A DNA stretch of 64,000 nucleotides, taken from the NCBI GenBank assembly GCA_036013055.1, contig DASCQM010000003.1:1-64000 (forward strand), written 5' to 3'. Position 1 is the stretch's first letter. Each line of letters begins with the position of its first letter. Both the position numbers and the translations under genes were made by a program. Of this stretch, positions 8,622 to 17,865 are shown piece after piece. The notes under the pieces were generated by a model, which saw only the letters and a program-made list of their open reading frames with translations, was not told the origin of the DNA and ran no database searches. The stretch is from SHYR01 sp036013055. GTDB lineage: Bacteria > Chloroflexota > Dehalococcoidia > UBA2979.

Positions 8622-9731
8622 GTGGACCTGGGCCTGAGCGAGCAGCAAGAACTGCTCAAAGACGCGGCTCGTGACTTCCTGGAGAATGAGTGTCCCGAGA
8701 CGCTCGTTCGCGAGATGGAAGAAGACGAGCAGGGCTACTCGCCCGAACTGTGGGGCAAGATGGCCGAGCAGGGCTGGCAGGGTCTGCTCATCCCGGAGGA
8801 GCACGGCGGCGCCGGCTTCGACTTCATCGACCTCTGCGTACTGCTCGAAGAGTTCGGCCGCGCTCTGGTGCCCGGACCGTACATGTCGACGGTGCTCGGC
8901 GGCGCAGTCCCGATCATCGAGTCTGGTTCCGACGAGCAGAAGGCTGAGTTCCTTCCGCGCATCGCTTCCGGCGACCTGATTTTCACGCTGGCTCTGACCG
9001 AGCCGTCCGCTCGGTTCGACGAGGAGGGCGTGCAGGCCGAGGCGAGCGTCTCCGGCAACGACGTCACCTTCACCGGCACGAAGCTCTTCGTCCCGGACGC
9101 AAACGTCGCCGACTACATGATCGTCGCTGGCCGCTCTTCGGCTGGTGTCACGCTCGGCATCGTCCCGACCGACCAGGCCGGCGTTGAGGTCACGCAGCTC
9201 GTGACCATCGCCCGCGACAAGCAGTGCGAGGTCAAGCTCAACGGCGCTACCGGCCAGCTGCTCGGCACCGATGGTGGTGGCTGGGCTGCTCTGGCTCCGG
9301 TGCTGCAGCGCTTCACCGTTGGTGAGTGCGCCTACCTCGTTGGTCTCTCGCAGATGGACTTCGAGATTGCCGTCGACTACGCCAAGGAGCGCGTGCAGTT
9401 CGGTCGCCCGATCGGTTCGTTCCAGGCGATTCAGCACAAGTGCGCTGACATGGTCACGGACGTCGATGGTTCGCGATTCATCATGTACAAGGCCGCCTGG
9501 TCCGTGAACACCGGTCAGGACGACGCGCAGATCGATGTCAACATGGCGAAGGCGTGGTGCTCCGAAGCAACCCGCCGCGTCGTCGCGCACGGTCAGCAGA
9601 TCCACGGCGGTATCGGTTTCACGAAGGACTACAAGATCCAGCTGTACTTCCGCCGCCAGAAGCGTGCGGAGCTGGCCTTCGGCGACGCCGACCACCACCG
9701 CGAGTTGGTCGCGCAGCAGCTGGGCATCTAG
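8622..9731 (+). CDS. Acyl-CoA dehydrogenase family protein (FadE-type, short subunit)
   Basis: 369 residues, FAD-dependent acyl-CoA dehydrogenase fold: N-terminal helical part (WQGLLIPEEHGGAGFDF), a reduced middle domain, and a C-terminal part with YAKERVQFGRPIGSFQAIQH (substrate and ADP contacts) and HGQQIHGGIGFTKDY. GTG start supported by GAGAGGAG seven nt upstream. The long/short pairing with the preceding gene resembles alpha2beta2 acyl-CoA dehydrogenases such as FadE28-FadE29, in which only one subunit type carries a full active site; pairing here is inferred from adjacency. Followed by its own terminator. Confidence 0.9.
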   Translation: MDLGLSEQQELLKDAARDFLENECPETLVREMEEDEQGYSPELWGKMAEQGWQGLLIPEEHGGAGFDFIDLCVLLEEFGRALVPGPYMSTVLGGAVPIIESGSDEQKAEFLPRIASGDLIFTLALTEPSARFDEEGVQAEASVSGNDVTFTGTKLFVPDANVADYMIVAGRSSAGVTLGIVPTDQAGVEVTQLVTIARDKQCEVKLNGATGQLLGTDGGGWAALAPVLQRFTVGECAYLVGLSQMDFEIAVDYAKERVQFGRPIGSFQAIQHKCADMVTDVDGSRFIMYKAAWSVNTGQDDAQIDVNMAKAWCSEATRRVVAHGQQIHGGIGFTKDYKIQLYFRRQKRAELAFGDADHHRELVAQQLGI

Positions 9732-9761
9732 CTCTCGCGCAGCCAGTCACTGGCACAACAC

Positions 9762-9788
9762 AAGAGGCCGCCCGGTGGGCGGCCTCTT
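9762..9788 (+). terminator. Intrinsic terminator
   Basis: Perfect 12-bp stem AAGAGGCCGCCC / GGGCGGCCTCTT with a GGT loop. It stands between convergent genes, so it can serve both the dehydrogenase and the histidine kinase transcript. The AAGAGGCC foot is shared with the terminator at 8308. Confidence 0.8.
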
Positions 9789-9842
9789 GCTATCCGTCTT
9801 CGGTTGCCGCTCGATCGCGGCGCGAACAACGTCGATGGCGCG

Positions 9843-10856
9843 CTATGCATCCGGCAGTGAAACGCGGAAGCTGGCGCCGTCGGTGACCGTCGGGTCGACC
9901 CAGACGCGCCCGCCCTGCTGTTCGATCAGGTCGCGCACCGTTGAGAGTCCGATCCCGCTGCCCGCGTGGGCATTGGCACCATCGCCACGAATCCGCGATT
10001 CGAAGATCATCTCCCGCTCCGAAGGGAAGATGCCGACGCCATGATCGCGGACGGTGATCTCACAGCGTCCGTCGGAGACGTCGCCACTGACGGTGACGTG
10101 CGGCGTCGTGTCGGCGGGGCTGTACTTCAGCGCGTTTTCGATCAGGTTCGCGAAGACGCGGAAGAGCGCGCCGTTGTCGCCGCGGGCGGCCGGTAGCTGC
10201 TCAAGGTCGAGCTCCGCGCCGGACGATGCGATCTCCGCCTCCAGCGCGACGACGACTTCTTCCATCAGGCCGCTCATGTCAACGAGCTCGACCATCGCTT
10301 CGACGCTCATCTCCGGCGCGTCGAGCGGGAGCGTGGCGGCGGTGACGGCGAACTGGCGCAGCGTGTCTTCGACCATCGACTGAGCGCGCCCGGCGGCCAC
10401 GGTCGCCCGCTGAGCTGCTTCGCGCGCCTCCGTGGGGATCGGGCCAAAGGCTTCTTCGGACAGCAACTCAAGGTACGAGTGCACCGTGACCAACGGTGAG
10501 CGGAGGTCGTGCGCGACGGAGGCGGACAGATCCGCACCGCTGCGGTTCGACGGCGGCGGCGGCATGGCAGGTGCCGTGGGCATCGTGTGTGCGGTGGGCT
10601 CGACCTGCTCGGTGCGCGCATCGGTCGCGGCGCTCGTCTGCACTGGCTTCGCGAGGGCAACCCTGTGCCTGAGCGCGAGCATGACGCTGATCGCAGAGGC
10701 GACCAGCAGGGCCATGCCGGCGACCACCAGGCTGCCACCCGCGATCACTAGGAGTGTCGCTCCGAAGGTGAGCGCTCCGGCCAGCGCCGCTGCGACCATC
10801 GCAACCGCAGAAGCGAACAATGTATTGACGTCGGAAGAGCGCATCCGTGCTCCCAT
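9843..10856 (-). CDS. Membrane histidine kinase without a sensor domain
   Basis: 337 residues. Two transmembrane helices near the N-terminus (about residues 10-60) with almost no loop between them, so no periplasmic sensor. Then a Pro/Ala linker, the HisKA dimerisation domain with the phospho-accepting His in SVAHDLRSPLVTVHSYLELL, and the ATPase domain: N box NLIENALKYSP, G1 DHGVGI, F box IFESRI, G2 GSGIGLSTV. Start 10856 (MGARMRSSD) has GAGGTG upstream; 10844 is the alternative. No response regulator gene is adjacent, so it is an orphan. The signal may be membrane state or a partner protein. Confidence 0.88.
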   Translation of the reverse strand: MGARMRSSDVNTLFASAVAMVAAALAGALTFGATLLVIAGGSLVVAGMALLVASAISVMLALRHRVALAKPVQTSAATDARTEQVEPTAHTMPTAPAMPPPPSNRSGADLSASVAHDLRSPLVTVHSYLELLSEEAFGPIPTEAREAAQRATVAAGRAQSMVEDTLRQFAVTAATLPLDAPEMSVEAMVELVDMSGLMEEVVVALEAEIASSGAELDLEQLPAARGDNGALFRVFANLIENALKYSPADTTPHVTVSGDVSDGRCEITVRDHGVGIFPSEREMIFESRIRGDGANAHAGSGIGLSTVRDLIEQQGGRVWVDPTVTDGASFRVSLPDA

Positions 10857-10929
10857 GAGCCACCTCGTATCGCAGGCTGTTACGGCAGCCTCACGCAACG
10901 TAGGCGAGCGCCGCAGCCGCACCCATCGG

Positions 10930-10935
10930 TAGACT
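10930..10935 (+). promoter_or_regulatory. -10 hexamer of a leaderless transcript
   Basis: TAGACT, exactly 6 nt before ATG 10942, with no ribosome-binding site between. Confidence 0.55.
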
Positions 10936-10941
10936 CCCTTG

Positions 10942-11634
10942 ATGCAGAGCAACGAGTCCCGCATGCGCCGGGGAGCGTCTCCAGATCGGACGGGCAAGAC
11001 GATGCCGACGACAGACCAGCGCAAGCTGCGCGCACAGATGACGCCGCTGATCCCGCCGGGCGTGACAGGGCACATCGACCGCGTCGTCACGCTCGCGGCA
11101 GCGCTCGCGGAGCGGCACGCGTTCGACGTCGCGACGACCGAGCGCCTGCTGCTGGCAGCGCAGGGCCACGACCTGCTGCGCGCGCTGGAGCCGGCCGATT
11201 TGCTCACGCGCGCCGCGGACCGCGGGCTCGAAGTGGATCCGGTCGAGCGCGCCGCGCCGGTGCTGCTGCACGGGCCACTGGCGGCCGAGGAACTCTGCGC
11301 GGACTTCGATCTCTGCGACCCGTGGGTGGTCCATGCCGTGCGCTGGCACACTTCCGGTCACCCCGACTTCGACGATGCGGCATGGGTCTTCTTCCTCGCC
11401 GACAAGGTCGAGCCGTGGAAGGTCGAGCAGTGGCCCGCGCTCCAGCAGGTGTTGGATTCGGCATGGGAGTCACCAGCACAGGCGGCGCTCCGATACCTAG
11501 AGCTGAACATCGAACGCGGCGAGAGCCGTGGCTGGCACCAGCATCCGATGGCATTGAGCGCTGGCCGGGCGCTGATCGAGGCAGGCACGAGACAACTGTC
11601 GGATCGCTTGCTGAAGCAGTTCTGGGGCGTCTGA
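10942..11634 (+). CDS. HD-domain protein, YqeK-like nucleotide phosphohydrolase
   Basis: 230 residues. An HD metal-dependent phosphohydrolase pattern runs through the middle: H in GHIDRVVTLAAALAERH, the HD pair in AAQGHDLLRAL, H in VLLHGPLAAEEL, AVRWHTSGHPDF, and Asp in FLADKVEPWK. The order and spacing match the YqeK family, which splits diadenosine tetraphosphate symmetrically to ADP. YqeK usually neighbours nadD and rsfS, which are absent here, so the substrate is less certain. The region after residue 165 is helical and unassigned. A later start at 11002 is possible, but the leaderless promoter favours 10942. Confidence 0.7.
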   Translation: MQSNESRMRRGASPDRTGKTMPTTDQRKLRAQMTPLIPPGVTGHIDRVVTLAAALAERHAFDVATTERLLLAAQGHDLLRALEPADLLTRAADRGLEVDPVERAAPVLLHGPLAAEELCADFDLCDPWVVHAVRWHTSGHPDFDDAAWVFFLADKVEPWKVEQWPALQQVLDSAWESPAQAALRYLELNIERGESRGWHQHPMALSAGRALIEAGTRQLSDRLLKQFWGV

Positions 11635-12538
11635 AGGTGCGAACGTAGCTGCGGCGCTATCGATCCCGATTGTCATGAACATCGCCAACAGAGGAGGTGA
11701 GTAGTCAGAGCGTAGCGAGGTTGAATCGAGCCAGGACAGAGTAGTCGCATCATGCGCAGGGTTGACCGGCAGAGCGGCCGGATCGCGCGTTGGACTTGCG
11801 AGCCAGCAAAGAACCACCCGAGCACGCACCTACGAGGTCGCACGTGCTCGCTCTGAACAAGGATGTATGACGCCCACGGATGGTGTCAGCAAGCTGGGTT
11901 CGATACGGGAGTGGCATCATGGCTGGGCACTTGGCTCCTGAATCCACATCACCATGCTGACGCGCACCGCCTCGACGACCCACCTCACGGTGGCTGAGGG
12001 TTTCCGGAGCGCTCTCCGCGCCCTCTTATGGGGTTACCACAGTGATCCAACACAAGAATCGAAACATTCCGTGACCCTGGGCGAAGCGTCACCTGGTTTG
12101 AAGAGCCAAGGATCAGGGTCACCCGTACCGACGGAATAGTGATATCCCGTTGCTCGTCCATCGGCACCGGGAGTGCGGGTACTCCAATTCACTCACGAGG
12201 AGCACGCGCCTGAGTGATCAACCGTTCAACCGAAGGACCGAGCACCGCGATATCGGGTACAGCCCATCGTCCTAGCGCAGGCGACAGCGTTCGAGTGCTC
12301 ACATCCATCTACGACGCCGGATCGGAATCCGGGTATTTCCGCCCGCCCTAGCCTAACTCGATTTGATGGCCGTGTGTCCCCCGTAGTCCGCCGCCGATGC
12401 TGTCAACCTTGCTGACAAGATCTCCGACCCGGCCGGCCTGATGGGCTGCTGGATGTCATCGAGGGATCCGCATGGAATCGCAATCGACGAGAGCCGAGTG
12501 TCCAACCGTCTCGGTGGTCGCTACTAATTGCCGCCAAT
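11635..12538. other. 904-bp stretch with no recognisable gene
   Basis: The only frames are short and contradictory on both strands and none has protein-like composition over its length. Base composition looks less GC-rich than the flanks. A 9-bp inverted repeat (GTGACCCTG at 12071, CAGGGTCAC at 12114) encloses 34 nt. The stretch 12391-12527 reads on the plus strand as a short gene-tail-like peptide (ADKISDPAGLMGCWMSS) behind an in-frame stop, possibly debris. No tRNA cloverleaf or IS ends were found. Confidence 0.5.
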
Positions 12539-14644
12539 CTACCGCGAGCGAAGAGTGACGATATCCGTTGCTGAGATCGAGGTGAGCGTATTCGCGAACG
12601 CTGCAGCGCCCGGGAAGAAGCTCAAAAAGGTCTGCGTTGCAACATCGAGTTTCCAGACCGACTCAACATGAAAGGTCTGAAGCTCGACTAGGGCGTTGAT
12701 GTCGTCCGTGCTGGCGGCACCAACCGTGAGCCCCCCTGCAGGTGGAGCCACCAGGGGCTCATTCGACGGAGTCGACGCTCCGGCGCGAACGTCGAACGTC
12801 CCCGTCGCTGACGCGGTCCCGGCGGTGGCTGTGAAGAGCACGGTCCCCTCGGTGAACGTCGAGACGTAAGTGAACGTCGCCTTGCCGCCGATGGTATCGA
12901 CGGCGATAGCGGCGAGGGTGCCGTTCGTAACTGACCCAGTGACGGAGGTGCCGTCCGCCACGATGTTTCCGAAGGCGTCCCTCACGACGACGTCAATGCG
13001 GCTGACCTCCACGGGTGAAACGTTTGGGGCCGTGACCTCCAGAGTCTGCGCGTCCGTTCCACCGACTGTGAAGCTCACCGTTCCCGCGACGAGCCCGACC
13101 CACGCTGTCACTGAGACTACCGCCCCAGGCACGGCGTTTTCGGCAGTAATCAGCGTGTCCGAGCGTCCGGTCCCGAGCGATGAAACACCGACGGCACCGA
13201 AGGTCACTGCGCCCGGAGGCGTCACCACCAGCAGTGGCGTAACGCCTACCACAATGTTGGCGCTTGAGTCCTTCATCGTGAAGCTCACCATGGGAGCGTC
13301 GTCAGCAATCGTGCTCGCGCCAAGGTGGGTCCATTGGCCGATAGATGATCTTGTTTCCCCGGTGATTTCAGTGGTTGCGCCTGAGAACAGCACGGACTTT
13401 TGAGCGACCGCCAGTCCACTAGAGAACGTTAGGGTCGACGTGCCCGACAGCCCTTCGCCGGTCACGACGAACGTACCAGCGTCCCCGGGAGTGAGGGTGC
13501 CGCTCACGGACTTCGTTCCGAATCCACTGCCGGTCGCGAAGATGCCCGTAAGACTACCGATGGTGCCGACCGTCGATGTGAGCGTGTAGGCAGAGCCTGC
13601 CTCGGGCGCGTTCCCGTTCACGTCGGCTACCACGAGGGTCAGGGGTGAGGTCGAAGCACTCGCATCAGCCGCAACTGTCGAGCTCGGACTGATCGCTACG
13701 GACCAGATGATCCCAGACGCGGGGAGCGCGCCCGTGAAGGTAACGAGTGTTTGAGCCATCTGCTGCGAGCCGCCACTGGGAGGTGTCACAAATGCCTGGA
13801 TTACCGACTGGCCCTCCCCCGAGCTCGGGGCTTGAAGTAGACCAACTACGGCATTGGCCGCATTGGTGCCGAAAGATGTCACAGCGGTGAGGATGGTCGT
13901 CGGAGCAGACGCTGAAACGACGGGCGTCGTGGCCCATAGGTTGCCGCTGATGCCCCCGGTCGCAGCGACAAACGTGCCGCTCGTAGTGCTGATGGTGAGC
14001 GTTTCGCCGTTGGCGGTTGCGGGCCCGCTTGAGACCACGGAGATGGCGGAGGTGCTCACACCATCACCCGGAATCGAACTTGGCGAGGCCGAGAGAGTGA
14101 GCCCGACGACGGTGAACGTATTGATCGTCGCGGTGTCGATGACGCCACCTGAGCCGATGGTACTCATCGTCAGCGAGCCTGTTGCGGTCGCTGTCGTTGG
14201 GTACATGATCGCCCCTGCGGCGGCTGAAATGGTGAGTGCTGTACCGGCGTCGTAGTCACCGTCGCCGACGGTTGCGGTGATCATTACCGTCGTGCCGCTT
14301 GGAACTGCTGCAGTCGCAGTCAGTCTCGAACCGCCGCTGTCAGCGTTGAATGTCCACGTAGTCGAAGTCGCTGCTTCAGGGCTGAGCGTAGTCCCGGTTG
14401 GGAACGTCAACTGAATCCGCACGGCGTCAATTCCCTCAACGATCGTCGTCGCAGTCGTACCGACGGCCACGCGACCAGCGGGATTCGAGGTCCCGACGAG
14501 CGGGGGTGTGGCTGCGCCAGCGAGGCCCGTGATTGCGGCTGCTTCGGCCACGGTGGCCGGACTCGCAAACATTAATGAGACTGCGGTCAACGTCGCGAGA
14601 GCGACGGTTGTTCCATACCAGGCGAGTCGTCGAGCGAGATGCAT
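12539..14644 (-). CDS. Large secreted protein with Ig-like repeats and a shared C-terminal module
   Basis: 701 residues, beginning with a signal peptide (MHLARRLAWYGTTVALATLT). The mature chain is Gly/Ser/Thr/Val/Ala-rich beta sandwich sequence. The clearest unit is a Big_1/invasin-type Ig-like domain near residues 540-640 (RIDVVVRDAFGNIVADGTSV), with similar weaker units before it (LVVADVNGNAPEAGSAYTLT). It has no catalytic motif. The last about 40 residues (TQTFLSFFPGAAAFANTLTS) repeat the motif at the C-terminus of the S8 protease at 1623-3485. Probably a cell-surface or matrix protein. Codon choice is less biased toward G/C than its neighbours, as is the flanking DNA. Confidence 0.75.
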   Translation of the reverse strand: MHLARRLAWYGTTVALATLTAVSLMFASPATVAEAAAITGLAGAATPPLVGTSNPAGRVAVGTTATTIVEGIDAVRIQLTFPTGTTLSPEAATSTTWTFNADSGGSRLTATAAVPSGTTVMITATVGDGDYDAGTALTISAAAGAIMYPTTATATGSLTMSTIGSGGVIDTATINTFTVVGLTLSASPSSIPGDGVSTSAISVVSSGPATANGETLTISTTSGTFVAATGGISGNLWATTPVVSASAPTTILTAVTSFGTNAANAVVGLLQAPSSGEGQSVIQAFVTPPSGGSQQMAQTLVTFTGALPASGIIWSVAISPSSTVAADASASTSPLTLVVADVNGNAPEAGSAYTLTSTVGTIGSLTGIFATGSGFGTKSVSGTLTPGDAGTFVVTGEGLSGTSTLTFSSGLAVAQKSVLFSGATTEITGETRSSIGQWTHLGASTIADDAPMVSFTMKDSSANIVVGVTPLLVVTPPGAVTFGAVGVSSLGTGRSDTLITAENAVPGAVVSVTAWVGLVAGTVSFTVGGTDAQTLEVTAPNVSPVEVSRIDVVVRDAFGNIVADGTSVTGSVTNGTLAAIAVDTIGGKATFTYVSTFTEGTVLFTATAGTASATGTFDVRAGASTPSNEPLVAPPAGGLTVGAASTDDINALVELQTFHVESVWKLDVATQTFLSFFPGAAAFANTLTSISATDIVTLRSR

Positions 14645-14946
14645 AGGCGCGATCCTTCGGTCTCCGTTTACAGGCAGACCCTCGCGCTGCTTGAATCATA
14701 CCGGTTGTGCCCGCTATTGCCCTCCCGCCGTTGGCGGGTGTCGCCATGCTCCGACCCAGCCGGGGATGATGCGCGACTGTGCGTCGTCGAATGCGCCACT
14801 CGAACTTGACTTCAACGAGCCGACGAGCGTCCTCCAGACTTTGAGAAGAAGGGTGCCTCGCACGCCGCGCCCAGCGCGTGCTGAACGGGGCCCGAGCCCC
14901 CAGCATCCTTGTTAGGGTGGCGGCACGTAATCAACTGGAGGTCTTC

Positions 14947-15420
14947 ATGCGCTCAAGCACGACCGCGGTCACAATCGCCGCCTTGTTCGTCATTCTCATC
15001 TTCGCAAGCGGTTGTTCCGACACGAGCCCGCTTGAGGCCCGGATAGTCGCACTGGAGGAACGCAACGAGTCGGTGGAAGCTGAACTTGCAAGCCTGATGG
15101 GCCGCGTCAACGAGCTCGCGATCCGAACTACAGCCTTCGAACAGTCGGTTTCGGACGTCCTTCGCACCCGGCGTCTTGAGATCGAGGACAGTGAAGGAAG
15201 CGTCGTCGCGTGGCTCGGTGAAGATCAGGAACTGGGGACGGGACCCGGCGTGTTCGTGCTGGAGCTAGCCGCATCGTCTGGTGGCTTCGTCCGCATCGTT
15301 GGCGGCACCAGTGACCCGTATCTAGCGGTACAAATGGAGCGTGAAGGGGAGCAGGACGACGTCATGGTGCTGACTTCTAGTGTCATGTTCCTTGATGGCC
15401 GCGTTGTTGTCGGTCGCTAG
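14947..15420 (+). CDS. Small lipoprotein with coiled-coil stalk
   Basis: 157 residues. The N-terminal signal ends in a lipobox (IFASGC, about residue 21), so the protein should be acylated and membrane-attached. A coiled coil follows (LEARIVALEERNESVEAELA, about residues 27-75), then a compact beta-rich domain of about 75 residues with DSEGSVVAWLGED and GGFVRIVGG segments. Start 14947 has GGAGG 8 nt upstream. No homologous family recognised; the stalk suggests trimerisation or a spacer from the membrane. Confidence 0.7.
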   Translation: MRSSTTAVTIAALFVILIFASGCSDTSPLEARIVALEERNESVEAELASLMGRVNELAIRTTAFEQSVSDVLRTRRLEIEDSEGSVVAWLGEDQELGTGPGVFVLELAASSGGFVRIVGGTSDPYLAVQMEREGEQDDVMVLTSSVMFLDGRVVVGR

Positions 15421-15464
15421 GTGCTTGTCTAGGTCGTCTCAGCTTCGCCCTCGCACGTAGCCAG

Positions 15465-15860
15465 TCACCTAAGACTTAGCTCTAAGGCACCTTCCGAGTC
15501 TAATTGAAGAGACCCAAGGGGTGGGAAGTGATCTCGATGAGCGACTTCTCGTTGGGCCCATGCGAGGTGCCAGGCTCTGAGGGCCTTCTGGTAATCGTCT
15601 CTGATCTCGTCGAGATCCATCTTGGCCTGGCTACGCGGATGTGCTGACTCACGGCAACCAGTAGCTCGGAACCGTCAAACGGCTTCTGGCGTGTCCCGGG
15701 CTCGGGATCGACCTCGATGACAACGCGCTCGCGCGTTATCCGTACCAGCAGTTCCCGCCGCGGTCCCCACGAATGGCGGACGACGAGGGGCCGTAAAGAC
15801 CTCTCGGACCGCTGCGCTGAGTCGCTCCGGACGGGTTCTGGTACCGTCCGCGACGAACCC
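15465..15860 (-). pseudogene. Probable decayed gene, reading frame broken by shifts
   Basis: The 657-bp gap 15421-16077 holds no intact gene. On the minus strand, protein-like pieces appear in different frames: one containing RPERLSAAVREVF, then one with VVIEVDPEPGTRQKPFDGS, then a 51-codon frame (15465-15620) starting MDLDEIRDDYQKALRAW. Read together they look like one gene with two frameshifts, although the last piece could be an independent small gene. The family was not recognised. Plus-strand frames here are not convincing. Confidence 0.35.
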
Positions 15861-16077
15861 TAACGCGATACATGGCGCGCGTGCTGCGGTGCCGCAGCTG
15901 CGTCAGGCTCGCTCCTCGAGCAACTGTTGCGCGGGATGGACCTCGATGGTTCGGCGGGAAGCGGCGGCGGGCCGTGCATCACGTAAGGGATTCAATCCTT
16001 CCCCTCTACGTGAGGATCGGCCTACACTGTCCTTCTGCGGAATCTGACCTGATTCTGGCCACTGCGGAAGGAGCAGG

Positions 16078-17865
16078 ATGAGCGGCCGCAATATGCCCGT
16101 CCACCTTCGGCTGCTCGCGCGGGGCTGGCCGTACCGCTGGTGGCTCCTGCTCACGCTTGCCGCAACTGCTGCCGTCACGGCGATGCAGGTGGCAACGCCA
16201 CAACTTCTGAAGTTCGCCGTCGATACCGGCTTCAAGATCAACGACGGCGTCGTCGAAGGCGACATGAGCACGTTGGCGCTCGCCGCCGCGCTGCTGCTCG
16301 TCGCGGCGGTCGCGCGCGGCGTCTTTACCTACGCGCAGCAGTACCTGGCCGAAAAGATCGGCCAGAGCATCGCGTTCGACTTCCGAAACGACATCTTCGA
16401 TCACCTCCAGCGGCTCTCGTACGCCTACCACGACAACGCCGAAATCGGACAGATCATGTCGCGCGCGACGCAGGATGTCGAAGGCGTGCGCATGTTCGTC
16501 GGCATGGCCGTGATCCGCCTGATCTCGGTGCTCGCGCTGGTCGGCGTCTCCGCCGCGTTCATGCTCACGTTGAACGTCAAGGTCGCGATCGTCGCACTGG
16601 CGTTCATGCCGGTGATCGCGGGCCAGGCCTCGTTCGTCTCGCTCTACATGCGACCGCTCTGGACGCAGGTGCAAGATCTGCACGGACAGATCTCGACGGT
16701 GCTACAGGAGAACCTCACCGGGATGCGCGTCGTGAAGGCGTTCTCGCGGGAAGAGCACGAGGAAGAGAAGTTCAATGAGAAGGCACTGGAGCTCTTCGAG
16801 ACGTCTTACCGCACCAGCTTCATCCAGGCGCTGAACAACCCGACGATGCTCTCGCTCTGGCTGCTCTCCACCGGCCTCGTCTTCTGGGTTGGCTCGCGCG
16901 AGATCGCCGCCGGCAACATGACCGCAGGCGACATGGTCGCGTTCCAAGTCTACCTGACGCTGCTGCAGATGCCGGTGCGCATGCTCGGCTTCATCGTCAA
17001 CATGTTCGCCCGTGCCTACTCCGCCGGCGTGCGCATCTTCGAGATCCTCGACGCCGAATCGGCGGTCCAGGAGAAGCCGGGCGCGCCCCCGATCGACGTG
17101 CAGCGCGGCGAGGTGATCTTCGACAAGGTCTCCTTCGGCTACGACGCGGTCTCGCCGGTGCTCCGCGACATCGAGATCCACGCGCAGCCAGGCGAGGTGA
17201 TCGCGCTGCTCGGCCCGACCGGCTCCGGCAAGTCGACCGTGGTCAACCTGCTGCCGCGCTTCTACGACGTGACCGATGGTGCGATCACCATCGACGGCCA
17301 CGACGTGCGTGACGTGCAGACCGAGTCGCTGCGAGGCGCGATCGGGATGGTGCAGCAGGACGTCTACCTCTTCCCCGCCACGATCCGCGACAACATCCGC
17401 TACGGCGCTCCGGACGCCACCGACGACGAGGTGACGGAGGCCGCCAAGGCCGCCCGCATCCACGAGTACATCGATTCGACGCCGGACAAGTACAACACCT
17501 GGGTCGGTGAGCGCGGCGTCACGCTCTCCGGCGGGCAGCGCCAGCGAGTCGCGATCGCACGCACACTGCTGCTCAATCCGCGCGTGCTGATCTTCGACGA
17601 CTCCACGTCGTCCGTAGACATGCGCACCGAGTTCTTGATCCAGGAGGCGCTGCAGAACCTGATGGAGGGACGCACGACCTTCGTAATCGCGCAGCGGCTG
17701 CGCACCGTGCAGGCCGCCGACCAGATCATCGTCATGCGCGACGGCGAGATCGTGGAGCGTGGCAAGCACGAGGAGTTACTGGAAGGCGGCGGCCTCTACC
17801 GCGAGATCTACGACCTTGAACTACGCGACCAGGAAGAGGCTCGCGCCGCAGTGGAGCCTTCGTAA
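16078..17865 (+). CDS. ABC exporter half-transporter with degenerate catalytic site
   Basis: 595 residues. Type IV exporter membrane domain with six helices (residues about 20-310), then the ATPase domain: Walker A GPTGSGKST (about 379), signature LSGGQ (about 482), Walker B RVLIFDD (about 501). Two catalytic residues are replaced: the Glu after Walker B is Asp (FDDSTSSVD) and the switch His is Gln (VIAQRLRTV). Its signature motif is canonical. This is the pattern of the degenerate-site subunit of heterodimeric exporters such as TM287/288 or BmrCD. GGAAGGAG gives a strong ribosome site. The stop codon overlaps the ATG of the next gene (TAATG), implying coupled translation. Substrate unknown (drugs, lipids or peptides). 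Confidence 0.92.
   Translation: MSGRNMPVHLRLLARGWPYRWWLLLTLAATAAVTAMQVATPQLLKFAVDTGFKINDGVVEGDMSTLALAAALLLVAAVARGVFTYAQQYLAEKIGQSIAFDFRNDIFDHLQRLSYAYHDNAEIGQIMSRATQDVEGVRMFVGMAVIRLISVLALVGVSAAFMLTLNVKVAIVALAFMPVIAGQASFVSLYMRPLWTQVQDLHGQISTVLQENLTGMRVVKAFSREEHEEEKFNEKALELFETSYRTSFIQALNNPTMLSLWLLSTGLVFWVGSREIAAGNMTAGDMVAFQVYLTLLQMPVRMLGFIVNMFARAYSAGVRIFEILDAESAVQEKPGAPPIDVQRGEVIFDKVSFGYDAVSPVLRDIEIHAQPGEVIALLGPTGSGKSTVVNLLPRFYDVTDGAITIDGHDVRDVQTESLRGAIGMVQQDVYLFPATIRDNIRYGAPDATDDEVTEAAKAARIHEYIDSTPDKYNTWVGERGVTLSGGQRQRVAIARTLLLNPRVLIFDDSTSSVDMRTEFLIQEALQNLMEGRTTFVIAQRLRTVQAADQIIVMRDGEIVERGKHEELLEGGGLYREIYDLELRDQEEARAAVEPS

Noticed and set aside
11890..11925. tRNA-like T-arm (GGGTTCGATACGGG)
   Set aside because: No acceptor stem, anticodon arm or D-arm can be built around it.
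12071..12122. Inverted repeat GTGACCCTG / CAGGGTCAC as insertion-sequence ends or ncRNA
   Set aside because: Only 34 nt lie between the arms, there is no target duplication, transposase or promoter, and no T tract follows.
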